The translations under genes were made by a program, and so were the position numbers. DNA of 64,000 nucleotides from Cryptomeria japonica (taxonomy: Eukaryota; Streptophyta; Pinopsida; Cupressales; Cupressaceae). Position 1 is the stretch's first letter; each line of letters starts with the position of its first letter. The DNA lies in NCBI RefSeq assembly GCF_030272615.1, contig NC_081409.1, forward strand, positions 614,030,755 to 614,094,754, written 5' to 3'. This document shows positions 23,643-35,918 of this stretch, piece by piece. A model generated the notes under the pieces. The model worked only from the letters and a program-made list of their open reading frames with translations. It was not told the DNA's origin and ran no database searches.

Positions 23643-24929
23643 ATGGGGAAATACACCATGAGGGAACTCACTCACCGTTTGACTGAGTCTGAGAGAGCCT
23701 ATGATGAACTCAAAATCAAGTATAAAGCCTTGTTAGCCAAGAGAAGAGAACTTGTTGAGCAATTGATGGAATTTACTGAAAACAACTCTTCCCGTGAAGC
23801 AGACATGGAGGCCCTAGTTGGAGAAGTGGAGAAGCAAAATGAATCCAAAACTAACCTAAGGAGGGAGTTTGAAGGACTGACTATCAGCATGAGTGAGGAG
23901 CTGGAAAACAGAATAAAAGCTGAAGATTTAGTGAAGGACAAGGAGCATGAGATCTCTAAGTTGAAACAAGAGATTGGTACCATCACCGCTCATCTACAAG
24001 AGGGTAATGAAGAGAAAGAAGAAATACAAGCAGACCTCAATGCTACTATCTCTCAAAATGAAACCTTGATGAAAACCAATGATGCTCTTTCCAAGGAACT
24101 TGTTGAATCAAAGGAGATAATTGCAAAGTTCAACCGGAGTGCTGCTAAACTAGAACAAAAGTTGGAATCAGTGAAGCCATAAAAGGATACCAATGGACTT
24201 AGTTTCTTTGCATATGAGGAAGGTGAAAACTCTGGAACCAAGAATGATGCACCAAAGGAGCAATCAGCACCTAAGAACAACAACAAGAGAAAAGGTAAGC
24301 CAAAGTTTAAACATGTATGCTTCAACTATCATAAGGAAGGACATACTACCAATGTATGTAGGAACAAGGCTTACAATAATTTTACTTACATACAAAACAA
24401 TGTGGCTAGAACTGGTAAATTTAATGGTCACTATTATGCATACAACAAGTTTGGGCATAGAGCTTTTGAGTGTAGGTCAGTTATGAACAACTCTAGAAGT
24501 TATGCACCAAGATCTAAAGGAGTTGTCCTAGAACCTCCTATGAACCAAAACCCAAACCGGTACAGAACCTATGACCACTGGTCAAATGGTTATGGAGCGG
24601 CAAACAGTTGGAGAGCAACTTGTTTGATCTATTGTGGTAGCAGTCACACTACTACAACATGTAGAAGGAAGAATGGAAATGTGAACACCGGACCATGGAG
24701 AACATCTGGTATGGTATGCTATCATTGCAACAAATCGGGACACACTACCAGAGCATGCAAACTGAGAAAGAATCCATCAGAAGACATACCAATCGACCCC
24801 GAAGGGAAGATTGATGTTGAAACCATTCAGGAAGATATGGATAAAAATTGGAAAAATAAATCTGAAGAGAAGACACAAGATGTACCAGTATCCACACCTA
24901 GTGTGGAGATCTCTGAATTGGCAAATTGA
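23643..24929 (+). pseudogene. Element B ORF1: Gag-like coiled-coil and zinc-knuckle protein
   Basis: An ATG at 23643 (51 bp after the LTR) opens one frame of 429 codons, broken only by a TAA at 24180. Residues about 1-180 are highly charged and heptad-like (ELTHRLTESERAYDEL and so on), which predicts a long coiled coil. Four knuckle-like blocks follow: CFNYHKEGHTTNVC, YYAYNKFGHRAFEC, CLIYCGSSHTTTTC and CYHCNKSGHTTRAC. Only the last keeps all C-C-H-C ligands; in the first two a Cys has become Tyr, a one-base G-to-A change. A plausible role is RNA packaging, by analogy with nucleocapsid; this is inference. Confidence 0.75.
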
Positions 24930-25381
24930 GCTTCAAAAAGATTAGGGGGAACATATTAGTAACAATGTGTCGAACCCCCGGAGTATATCGGTAAAGTGAC
25001 TCTATCGGTATTGGTTACCTGTCGACCGATAGAAGAAATGAAGTGGTAAAAGGAAAAGTTAGGGTTTGTGCCCTAATGGTGATGCATTTATTATGGTAAG
25101 TAGGAACATATTTAAAAGTGACTTTCATCATCATTTTTACTTACCTATTTTCAAAGAAGAATTTCTCTAGCTTGAGCCAAGCAACAAGAGCTATTCATAT
25201 TGCATTCAGAAGAATTCAGGAAGATATATTGCATAAGATTTTTGCAGTCATTCAGAGTGGAGGTCAGAGTGGTAAAACAAGCTTTTGGAAAAGTGTGTTG
25301 TGTTTGACATCAGCGAACCCTAGTTTGTAATAATAAGGTATTTCTTGTCGAATCAGTCTCATCATTTGGTATTATCTTGAT

Positions 25382-28300
25382 ATGTCTTCTACATCTGAAA
25401 TCCCTTCTAGTTCTACTGAACCTGAGGAATTATCTGAGTTTCTTAGGAGGAAGGTGAAGTACAATGCCCTATCTCAAATTCCCGCCAGAGTCATTGTCGA
25501 AGGGGATGTTTCAGGATATATTTATTGCAAACTAGAAGACCTAGGGTCTCTAGTGATTCACTCCTAGCTGAGTCTATTCTGTAGAAATGATAAGAAGATT
25601 AAACCTGAGTACAATGTAATCGAGAAGAAGAAACTTTACAATGTAGTATATTTTATCAAGGAATTTACAAAAGAACACATTAGGATTATTCTTAGTAGGA
25701 TTCATGGAGATAAGATGTACTTTGAGAAAAATCGTGATATTACATCGGAGGCAATTCATGCTGTGACCGGTTTCTGCAATATTGGGGAAGTTCCTGTTCT
25801 TTGCAAGATCACCAAAACCAAAGTGATAGAGCTCACCGATTCTATGAGCGATCAGCGGGCAATGACTATAAACACCATTAAAGATGACTTGGTGAAATAT
25901 GTGTGCATAGTAATTGGGCATAGAGTATTCTATGCTAGTAGAATGAATTATGTTCCTACAGTTGTGGTGCATGTCGCTTATAGGATGATCAAGGAGAATG
26001 CAAAATGTGACTTATGTACCTGCATGCAGAAATAACTCATGGAGAACCTAAAGTCCATGAAAGTGGACAAAACTCTGAAGTTTAAGTTTTGTCTACTGCT
26101 TGTTGGTTTGTTTTTCTATTTTCAAGGATATTTTCCAAGAGTTGGTGATGTTCAATGATCGAGTGACCTACCGGTTTCCACACAAATAAAGGAGAGTCTA
26201 CAAGTAGTGGGAACTACGTATTCGAAGACCCTGAATAGGTATTTTGATGAGTTTAGACTAAAGATGAACCAGAGAATGAGAATATGAGGTGATCTGATTA
26301 AAAAGTATGAAGAGGATATTTGTTTCACAATCAAAGTGGATCACTGCATAATGGAAGCAGTTGAGCCTAGAGAAGATGAAGTTGAGCCTATAGGCTATGA
26401 AGTGGTAAATGATATACTCACAGGGTATGCCTCTACCCTACTTGCTTCACCACTGGATCCAAAGAAGAAGAGGACTGGTACTTACTCTGAGAGGATCAAA
26501 TCTATTGAAGTACTGAATCATAAAAAGAGTAAAGCAGTGCCATCAACATCGACACCGTTTAAATTTGTTGCCAGTCCTAGAGTGACCAAGAGGTCACCAG
26601 CTAAAAAGAAACCAGAGTCTATTCTACCAAAGGTATTTGAAAGAGAGAGAAAAACCAGGAATAATTCACCGAATTCAGAAGACATTGAACCAAAGGTAGA
26701 AATCAAGAAGACAAGACAATCAAACAAGAAGACGAAGTCCACCGATAATGTACCAGCAACGTCTGCACCGGTAAATATACATGTTGCTTCTTACCAGCCT
26801 ATGACTCACTTTCAAAGAATTATGAAGAATGTTAAAATGAAAGTACTTGATGATCTAAAGGATTATTTTGATGATCTTAGCAATAGTGAAAAGGAAGAAG
26901 TAGAACTAGAGGTCATTAAATATTTGTGTGATAATGATCGGTCTCCGATTGACATTAAACCTATTATTCCTAATTATTTGTATAATTATTTGGATAATAA
27001 ATGGTGCATTGTCATTGAAAAGGAGCAAGAAATTAGGGAAGAAATCTTTTCCTAATATTTTCCTGATGCCTCTAATTCAAAATTATATGAGATTCTTAAT
27101 CGGTACAAAGGCATCTTTTTCATGCAAAAAAGAAGACTTCATCTACTCAGTGGCAAAACCTATGAAGTGGAAAAAGACACTCATCTGTAGGTTAAAGAAG
27201 CTGTCAAAATGTAGAAAGTATCTGAAGCTAATTGACTGGCTGAGCAAGAGCCTGACCTATCCACAACCAAACTAGATGAAATCATTGATAGTCTAGGTGA
27301 AAGAATAGCAGATCAAAATGAACCAATTGATGTTCAAAATGAACCCATTAATATTGATGCACTAGATGTTGAGGACACCACTCCAGAGAAGGAGAAAGCT
27401 GAAAAGGAGAGACTAGAGAAAGAAAAGGATGAGAAAGTGGAAAAAGAGAAACAAGGAAAAGAGAAACTAGAAAAAGAGAAACAAGAGAAAGAGAAACTGG
27501 TAAAAGAGAAAGCGGAGAAAGAAAAACAAGAGAAAGAGAAAGCGGAGAAAGAAAGACAAGAGAAAGAGAGAGCACAGAAGGAAGCAGAGAAGAAGAAGGA
27601 AGAGGAGAAGAGGAGAAGAAGAAAGAAGATGAGAAGAAGAAGGAGGAAGAGGAGAAGAAGAAGGAAGGTGAGAAGAAAAAGGATGAAGAGAAAAAGAGGG
27701 AAGAAGAGTAGAAGAAAGAAGAAGAGAAGAAGAGAGTGGAAGAGGAGAAAGAAAAGGCCGACAAGGTAGCCAAGGAAAAAGAAGAAGAGGAGAAGAAAAG
27801 ACAAGAGGAGATCAAGGAAAAGGAAGGAGGATAGACTCCTAAGGCAGCCAGAGATCAAGCCAAGCAGGTTGATCCCACCAGTCCCATTAATTTGACTCTT
27901 GCCTGTCTTACTCAATTGGTTGATGAAAGTGAGCTACTGAGGAGCATTCAACTAGCACAGGTTAGACTGGAAGAATTGAGGAAAAATAAAGAACAGGATG
28001 TCATTCAGCTTGTTGTTGACACTCTTTCCAATCTAATTCCTGGTACAAACCTTCCCAGTATAGATTCCTTGCTAGTCAAGTTAAAACTTCTTTGCATAGT
28101 GGTAGATGATCAAGTACAATCTTTAGAAGATGCTGCCTAGGTTTCTGCAGAGAAGAAGCATGAAAAAGCTCTAAAAGCTTCATTAGTAAAGAAAATGGAT
28201 GTAGATAGAGAAAAACTACTTAAGCAGAAGGATGATATAAGTTTAGCTTTGGCTGAAGGCAACCTACTCTTGAGAAAAATCTGCCAACCTCGCCTATTTT

Positions 28301-28713
28301 GTGAAGATGCTCGGTAACAGAAGAGTCAACTCCAATCAAAGTTAAAGAATTATATCGACAACTTCAAATTGCCATATGATTCGTTCATAGTGTATGGATA
28401 GAATGTTCACACTCACCAGTGTCATATTGCAAAGATTGAATCTGAGATCTACAAGCGGACTCAAGATCTATAGGAGCTCTGGTTGCTTCTATTACCAAGA
28501 TTAAAGGTTCTTCAGAAGTGCTTCCTAAACTTGGAAGTTATTACTGTAACACAAGAGATGAGCACTATCGGTGGAATGGAAGAATTATCCTTCCAGATGA
28601 AGATAGAGAGTGAAATTGTTTCATCACTTCTTGATTCATGGTCTTTAGACATGAAGAATTTTCTGAAAAGCTTTGAATCTCTTGTTGAGAAGTTTTACTC
28701 CTTATTGTCATGA
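25382..28713 (+). pseudogene. Element B ORF2: very long protein of unknown function with Lys/Glu repeats
   Basis: An ATG at 25382 starts a frame that stays open in sense to about 27769 apart from some six stops (25565, 26033, about 26156, 26285, 27053 and others). A shift in the GA-rich tract (27600-27890) leads to a second frame running to 28713 with a few more stops, about 1,110 codons in all. The N-terminal 330 residues look globular (TSEAIHAVTGFCNIGE) with one hydrophobic stretch near 26085-26130. The middle is basic with Ser/Pro. Residues about 680-800 are EKEK-type repeats, and the C-terminal 270 are Leu-rich and helical. I recognise no family. It could be an env-like or accessory ORF, or a captured gene. 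Confidence 0.6.
27400..27835 (+). repeat. Purine-only repeat tract encoding Lys/Glu heptads
   Basis: About 430 bp of nearly pure purine on the plus strand, built from GAGAAAGAGAAA-like 12-bp and AAGAAGAAG units, encoding KEKQEKEK-type text within ORF2. The frame of ORF2 is lost in its right half, as expected for slippage-prone DNA. Confidence 0.85.
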
Positions 28714-28794
28714 ACATATACTTTGTTTTATGCAATATTACTATGGTAAATTTTGGTGAAATAGGGAGTTTTTGCATTACTTTGTCATTGTTGG

Positions 28795-28966
28795 CAAAAG
28801 GGGAGTAGTATTGAAAATTTCATGCACATACTTGTAATTTTTGCAAAGGGAGTAGTGTATATGCTTAGGGGGAGTAATTTTGATTATGACATCTATTTTT
28901 GTTTTGTAAGCACTTAGATGTCAAAATTTTACTAAGTGTTGCCATCAATGCCAAGGGGGGAGATTA
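28795..28966 (+). other. Element B polypurine-tract array
   Basis: Four G-run motifs, at 28795-28809, 28844-28856, 28866-28876 and 28953-28966. The last (AAGGGGGGAGAT) abuts the 3' LTR and is preceded by TTGCCATCAATGCC, as in copia C and F. Confidence 0.8.
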
Positions 28967-30077
28967 TTGGTATTTTGATGATGTCTATGTTGTGATTGTC
29001 ATTGATGGACAAACACTTATTTTATGTATGAGTTATTCTCCACCAGTAATGTGTTGTGTTGTTCACAATGGTATTATATGCCATTGTATGTATAGTCTTT
29101 ATTTGTTGAAGACTATCAGTGTTTTGAAGAAGAAGCTTACCGATCGTAGCGGTATGAAGACCCCTAGTCGTAGTTAATCTTTTGATCAGAACATTATGTT
29201 CCAGTTTTCTAGTCTTATTCGTTAAACTGGTAATCGGTACACTGTGCCAAACCGGTATAATTATAAAGTGTGATGAGTTATCATCCACCAACACTTTAGC
29301 GGTGATTTTGTACCATGTTACCAAATATGTCTAGATGCACTGTACCTAGGAAATTGTAGTCTAATCTTATTGGACCGACATGAAATCAGATTCCTATATG
29401 ATGATATCATGTCTAGGGTTTTTAAGGATTGATGTGTGCGAGTATTGTAGAGCAGATTAGGTCTATGCAAAATAGGTATCTCACTATAGAGCTTGTGAGT
29501 GCAAAGGATAGAAGACTCAAGTAATGTTGTAATGCATTAAAAAAGAGTTGTTAAGGATCTAATCAAGCATTCTATGCTATCTTCTAGATCATTCACTTGT
29601 TGGTTAATAATCTCTTTGACAAGTCTGAAACCCTTAACCGGGTAGGCCTAGTCAAGCCTATTGTAAATTCTCTAACAAGGTGGTTCATAGTCGTGGATCT
29701 AAAATCCTTTAACAGGGTATTCTTTAACAAGACTTATCTCCTAATAGAGATCTGGATTCCTAATAGGATCTGTTCTGGTGAAGAACATTGTAAGGCCTTA
29801 ACCGATCTGACCTTAACCAGTCTAGTTACTATTCTGCAGATAGTTGACTTGTGAGTTTTACTCACCATGGTTTTTCCCATTTGGGTTTCCATGTTAAAAT
29901 ATCTTATGTTATTGTGATTGTGATTTTGTGGGTGAATTCTCTATTTGCTATTTTTCTTATTTATGTTTTAACCAGTTTGTTGTTTAAACTACTACACTGG
30001 TCTGCTAGAAAATTGTTTAAGAGTTTGGTTAAGTTCTTAGGCATACTAATTCATCCCCCCCCTCTTAGTATTCATCA
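28965..30077 (+). repeat. Element B 3' LTR
   Basis: About 1,113 bp. By analogy with A, C and F the LTR should start directly after the PPT with TGTTGG; here it reads TATTGG, a single G-to-A change. It ends TTCATCA at 30077 and then E's LTR array resumes (GGATAGCGGGG). Confidence 0.8.
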
Positions 30078-30157
30078 TTGGATAGCGGGGGTTTTACTAT
30101 GCTCTTCTTGAATTTATCCCCTGTGGACACCATGCACACACTTTGCATGGTGTGGGA

Positions 30158-31669
30158 TGTTGGCATTACAGTAAGGGAGATTGTTGATATTCAGTAAGAA
30201 TATTGAGAAGGTTGTTGAAAATTATTGATATAACTGAAGAAGGATGATAACTATCTTTATAACATTATTTTGTCATTGATGTCAAGAGATTGATTATCTG
30301 ATTCAGTATGATGTTGCCATATCTTGAGAAGATTGATTAGAAGAGAATTAAGATGTCGGTAAAGACATAGAAAAAATGTGATGAATAAGGGGAGGAATAA
30401 GTTATTCAATGGGAAACTATTACCAAGTTAGACAATGATGAGATCATGATGTTTAGATTATTTTGATATTCTACATATGTTGTTGATTGTAAGGTTAATA
30501 CTATACTATGCAACTGAGCAAACAACCTAGTCGGTAAACCCTAAGGAACCTAGTTGGTAAACCCTAAGGTTATCGATATCGGTTAATGAAGGCGAAATGT
30601 ATACCAAGTAAAGTTTAGTATTTATCGAGTTGCAACCGAGTTATGACAGTGTGCATTGGATGGATAAAAGCATTATTTAATGAAGGACAATGATTAACTA
30701 GAGATGTATAAATGATTGGTATGTCGTGCATGAAGTTTGTTAAGGATCTATGGCAAAGGAAAATCGGCAGGAAGATCTACAGTGCAGATTGAACCGCAAT
30801 AACCCTGTGCAAGTTCCAAGAAAGGACTACAAGTCCCGAGGCAAGGTAAAACATTTTCAGATCAAAGGATACATTGAACCTAGTCAAGTTTGAAGATCTG
30901 GTAGCTAAGATTGATCATGGGAAATGTGATCAAAGAGATTAAGTGGTTAGAAATTGTTTATAAATAAAGAATTGTTGATAAACAATGTATGCGGGCAAGT
31001 GTAAGCATAGGGATGCTACATAGTGATTACCAAGCACAGGAGCTTGAAGACCTGTTTGTATAACAAAGTAGATAGCCTAGTAGAGGGACAAGATAAGTCC
31101 TATGACTAGATTGTTTTGAGCAAATAAGAATCTTCTTTAGCATTTCAGATGTGAAGTTGCAGATAGTTTTGTATTACTGTTATTTTGTAAGTGACAGAAA
31201 ATCTGTTAACTGAGTGGACTTAACAGTCTTATTGTAAACTCTCTAGCAAGGTAACATTCTAAATGAGTGTTTGAAATCCTTTGACAAGGTCACTTCTAAC
31301 AAAGTGAAGATCCTAACAGATCTAAGGGGAATCCCTTAACCGGGTCGCATCTAGCAATGTGTTTGTAATCTTTAACAGGATTTGTTTTTAACCGAGCATA
31401 CTCTAGAAGAGTATATTTCTTAGTGGGTCCGAATTCCCACAGTGGTTTTTCCCTATTTGGGTTTCCACATTAAATATGGTGTTATGAGTGTTATGATGAT
31501 TATGTGTTTATGAGTTTGCATGTTTAGCAGTTTTGGTTATATTGTTGAAGTATAAGTTACCGAGGTTGAATCTGTTGTTTTTAAAGAAAATTAAGTTTGT
31601 ATGATTCACCCCCCTCTCATCTTGCTAGCTATTGGTATCTGTACTTTACATTAAGTATCAGAACTATCA
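30158..31669 (+). repeat. Copia C 5' LTR
   Basis: 1,512 bp from TGTTGGCATTACAG to AGAACTATCA. It contains a short tandem AACCTAGTYGGTAAACCCTA pair at about 30525-30570. Confidence 0.95.
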
Positions 31670-31671
31670 TT

Positions 31672-31683
31672 TGGTATCAGAGC
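31672..31683 (+). other. Copia C primer-binding site
   Basis: TGGTATCAGAGC, a perfect initiator Met-tRNA type PBS, two bases after the 5' LTR. Confidence 0.93.
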
Positions 31684-31733
31684 TTTAGACTCTAGAAGAA
31701 AAGTTTAAAGGTACTTAAGGCAAAGATCTAGAG

Positions 31734-34700
31734 ATGTATAAAAGGGATGTACCGAAGCTGAACATGCCAAGTTTCTCCACATGGAAGAAAAGGATGAAGC
31801 TACATTTATTAGGAATTGGAGAATATGCAACATATTATCTAGAGAATGATTATATTGCACCAAGCACCAACCCTATGACCCTAGAAGAGATAAAGGCAAA
31901 GCAAGAACATATTCAAGCTATGAGTGAAATAACATCAGCATTGACTAACTCAGAGTTTAATGATCTAGAAGGCTGTAATGATGCAAAAGCAATGTGGACT
32001 AGGCTCATATCTGTGTATGGAGGTGATGAACATGTTCAAAGAGAAAAAGTAGATAGTCTAAGAGGACAACTTGAATCGATGAAAAGGAATGAAGGTGAGA
32101 ACATAACCCAATACAATACAAGACTAAAGGAGATTGTCAATCAAATTAAAGGAGCAGGTGGAACTATTGAAGAAAAGGATATAACAAGTAAGTTGTTGAG
32201 AACCCTTCTACCAGCTTATGCTATTCGAGTCTCTACAATCAATGAATTGAGGTCTGTACCTAACATGCCAGTTTCTTTGGATGCTACTATTGGTAAGCTA
32301 CATGCATTTGAGTTAAGCAATTTTGATAATAGTGGGTCTTCGGTAAATAAAGTAGAATCTGCATTTAGTTCTTTTCATATTGGTGAATCTGATGATTACA
32401 ATGATAGAATGAGTAAGTACTCTAAAGGGGATCACAGTGGAGCAAGTGAAAGATTTCGCAAGAACATGGAAAAAGTGCACAAACTATCTGAGCAAATCAA
32501 GAAGCAAGAAGAATTTGAAGCATTATTAGCCAGAAGGTTACTGAGAGGAAAAGGTAAGTATAAAGGGAAGCTACCTTTAAAATGTTTCAATTGTGATAAG
32601 ATAGGACATATGGCTTCTAACTGCCCTAACAAAGAATCTAGTGAAAAGAGAGAATACCAAGATAACAGGCAGAAAGACTACCAATATAGAGGACACCGAG
32701 ACTTTAGAAGGAGAGATAGAAAGACATGTCTAGTAGCTGATGAGGAATCCAACGATGACAAATCTGATGAAACTGATACTGATGAAGTTGTTTATGTGGC
32801 TATTAAGGATGGATCTGATGAAGAGAGTTATGAAGAAAAAGCTCTAATATCTCACATAAATAATAATGATTCTTGGATCATAGATAGTGGATGCTCACAT
32901 CATATGACATGTGATAAACACAAGTTTGTTAAATTAGAAGACTATGATGGAGGTTATGTAAGATTTGGTAATGATGCACCATGTCCAGTAAAAGGTAAAG
33001 GATCTATAACACTTCTTGACAATACTAAATGTGATAATGTATACTGGGTTGAAGGATTGAAATACAATTTGTTGAGTGTAGCACAACTAAACAATACAAG
33101 ATATTGAATAGAATTTCAGAAAAGAATTGTCAAAGTTCATGACAAGCATGGAAAGTTAGCTACTACCAAGACACAAACAATAGGTAGTACATTTCATCTT
33201 GACTCAACTCAGAACAAGTGTCTTTATGCAAAGATAGATGATACCTGGTTATGGCATAAAAGGTTTTGTCATGTAAATTTTGATAATCTGATCAAAATAA
33301 GTAAGAAGCACCGAGTGAGAGGTCTACCAAGTCTTGAAAAACTTGAGAATGCTATGTGTCGAGGATGCCAGATAGGTAAGATGACAAGATCAAGCTTTAC
33401 AAGTAAGTCCTACACTTCTAAAGGAATTTTAGATCTAGTACATACTGATCTTTGTGGTCCTATGAAAGTTCAAAGTTATTATGGTGATAAATATTTCATA
33501 TTATTTGTGGATGATTACTCAAGGATGATGTTAGTCATGTTTTTAAAAGAAAAATCAGAAGCTTTTCAAATGTTCAAATGGTACAAGGAAAGAGTTGAAA
33601 ATGAAATAGGAAGACAGCTGAAATGTCTTAGATCTGATAAAGGAGGAGAGTTCACTTCTGATGAATTTAACTTATTCTGCAATGATCATGGTATAAAGAG
33701 GCAAGTATCTGCACCAAGAACACCTCAGCAAAATGGGATAGCCAAGAGAAGAAACAGATCAATTGTGGATTGTGCCAGAACCCTGATGATAGAAAAGAGG
33801 GTACCTCAAACATTTTGGAGAGAAGCAATCAGCACTGCAGTTTACACCCTGAACCCAGTTCAACTGAAGAAAGGAACTATGAAGACACCATATGAGATCT
33901 GGTATAACAAGAAACCTAATGTAAGTTATTTTAAAATCTTTGGAAGTAGATGCTATGTTCACAAAGATGACAGAAGTGGAAAGTTTGATCAGAAAAGTGA
34001 AGAAGGAACATTTCTTGGTTATTCTTCTAGAAGTAAAGCATTTAAATGTGTGATCAAATCATCTAACAAAATAGTGGAAAGTGCAAATGTGAAAATTGAT
34101 GAATTTGTAGAAAGAAATGATGAAGGAAATTCCAAAGAACCAAAAGATTATGAAGAATTCATTTATGTTCAACCAAGAAGTCCTACCGAGAAAGCTGCTG
34201 AAGAAAATGAAGATAATGTCCAGTTACTGAGTGATGAAGAAGATCATACAAAACCTAACGAGCCTATATTAGCCAAATATGTCAGAAGACATCATGCATC
34301 AAGTCAAATTATAGGAAATAAGGATGATCCAGTGATGACAAGGAACAAACTGAGATAGAACACATGTTTGATATCTGAATTTGAACCGAGAATAGTGAAA
34401 GAGGCATTTAACAGTGAAGATTGGGTAAATGCTATGATAGAAGAGATTGATCAAATGAAGAAGAATGATACATGGACACTGATCCCAAGACCGAAGGACA
34501 AAAATGTAATCGGTGCTAAGTGGATTTTTAGAAACAAGCTAAATGAGAAAGGTGAAGTCATTCGCAACAAAGCAAGACTAGTTTGCAAAGGTTATGCTCA
34601 AGAAGAAGGAATAGATTATGGTGAGACGTTTGCACCTATGGCTAGAATTGAGGGAGTAAGAACATTGTTGGCATATGCTGCTTTCAAAAATTTCAAGGTA

Positions 34701-35918
34701 TATCAAATGGATGTTAAATCTGCATTTTTGAATGGTATACTAGAAGAAGAAGTCTACATTGAACAACCTGAAGGATTTGTTGAAGACAAGAGTAAATATC
34801 AGGTATGCAAACTAAACAAAGCTTTATATGGTCTGAAACAAGCACCTAGAGCATGGTATGAAATATTGCACTCTTATTTGATCAAGATTGGTTTTATAAG
34901 GACAAGTGAAAACAACATGTACATGAAGAAAGATGAGGATAATGGAATACTGATCTCAGCCATATTTGTTGATGACATTATATTTTGTGGAAATGATTCT
35001 CTATGCAAGAACTTTGGAAATGAAATATGCAAAGAATTTGAGATGTCACTAATTGGTGAGATAAAGTATTTTATAGGTTTATAGATATTGCAAATGAAAG
35101 ATGAGATTTTCATTACTCAATCCAAGTACATAAAGGAAATCTTGAATAAATTTGGAATGGAGGATTCTAAACCAGTAAGTACTCCTATGACTACTAACTG
35201 TAAATTATCAAACAATGATGAATTTGCATCTGTTGATGAGACACTTTACTGATCTATGATTGGAAAATTGCAATATTTTGTGCATAGTAGACAGGATATA
35301 GCACATGCAGTAGGTATTGTAGCAAGATTCTCTATAGATCCCAAGGAGACACATATGACAGCAATCAAGAGAATTTTTAGATACCTGAGAGGCACTGAAC
35401 ATTATGGCTTAGTATATGAAAAGAGGAATAATTTTGATTTAAAAGTTTATACTGATGCTGATTGGGTAGGCAACATAGATGATAGGAAAAGCACAAGTGG
35501 TGGAGCTTTCTTTTTAGGAGAAAGAATAGTGAGTTGGCTTAGCAAGAAACAAGAATGTATCTCATAGTTAACAACAGAAGTTGAATATGTTGCTGCAACA
35601 TTGAATTGTACCAATATAGCATGGATCAAACAACTGTTGGAAGGTATAAATGAGAAAGTTCCCGAGCCAGTAACTATATTCTGTGATAATACTAGTGCCA
35701 TTAACATTTCAAAGAATCCAGTAATGCACTCTAAGACAAAACATATATCTATAAAGTATCATTATCTCAGAGAAGAAGTTCAAGAGAAGAAAGTTGTGCT
35801 GGAATATATCAGTTCAAAGGAGAAATTAGTAGACATCTTCACAAAGCCACTACCAAGGGAGACTTTTGAGTATCTCAGAAGAAAGTTAGGGTTCCTACCC
35901 CTATCTTCTACTCACTAA
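31734..35918 (+). pseudogene. Copia C gag-pol polyprotein, one frame with five stops
   Basis: An ATG at 31734 opens 1,395 codons in one frame. Gag has STWKKRMKLHL near residue 20 and a knuckle CFNCDKIGHMASNC near 282. The protease has IIDSGCSHHMTCD near 383. Integrase has HKRFCHVN, HTDLCGP near 570 and LRSDKGGEF near 633, but its third block reads NGIAKRRN, with Lys where the catalytic Glu belongs. RT has [13 protein letters not shown] and FVDDIIF. RNase H has YTDADW and ends DIFTKPLPRETFEYL. Stops at 33105 (TGA, Trp expected), 34356, 35082 (TAG, Gln expected), 35250 and 35565 interrupt it. Most fit a C-to-T or G-to-A change. Confidence 0.93.

Larger units (their letters stand above)
22484..30077 (+). 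mobile_element. Element B: LTR retrotransposon with two non-pol ORFs
   Basis: LTRs of about 1.1 kb (about 22484-23592 and 28965-30077) enclose 5.4 kb. The PBS (23594-23607) and a PPT array (28795-28966) are of the copia type seen in A, C, E and F. The interior encodes ORF1, a coiled-coil/zinc-knuckle Gag-like protein (23643-24929), and ORF2, a very long unknown protein (25382-28713). I found no protease, integrase, RT or RNase H motif in any frame. The 5' LTR seems to lack about the first 30 bp and no clean target duplication was found; the left edge is uncertain by tens of bases. Confidence 0.85.

Noticed and set aside
26080-26135. Hydrophobic stretch of ORF2 taken as env-type transmembrane segment
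   Set aside because: A single short hydrophobic run near the middle of a globular region, with no signal peptide or glycoprotein features; not enough to call env.
27334-27915. Ser/Phe/Leu-rich ORFs on the minus strand
   Set aside because: Shadows of the purine-rich Lys/Glu tract of ORF2; low complexity in every frame.
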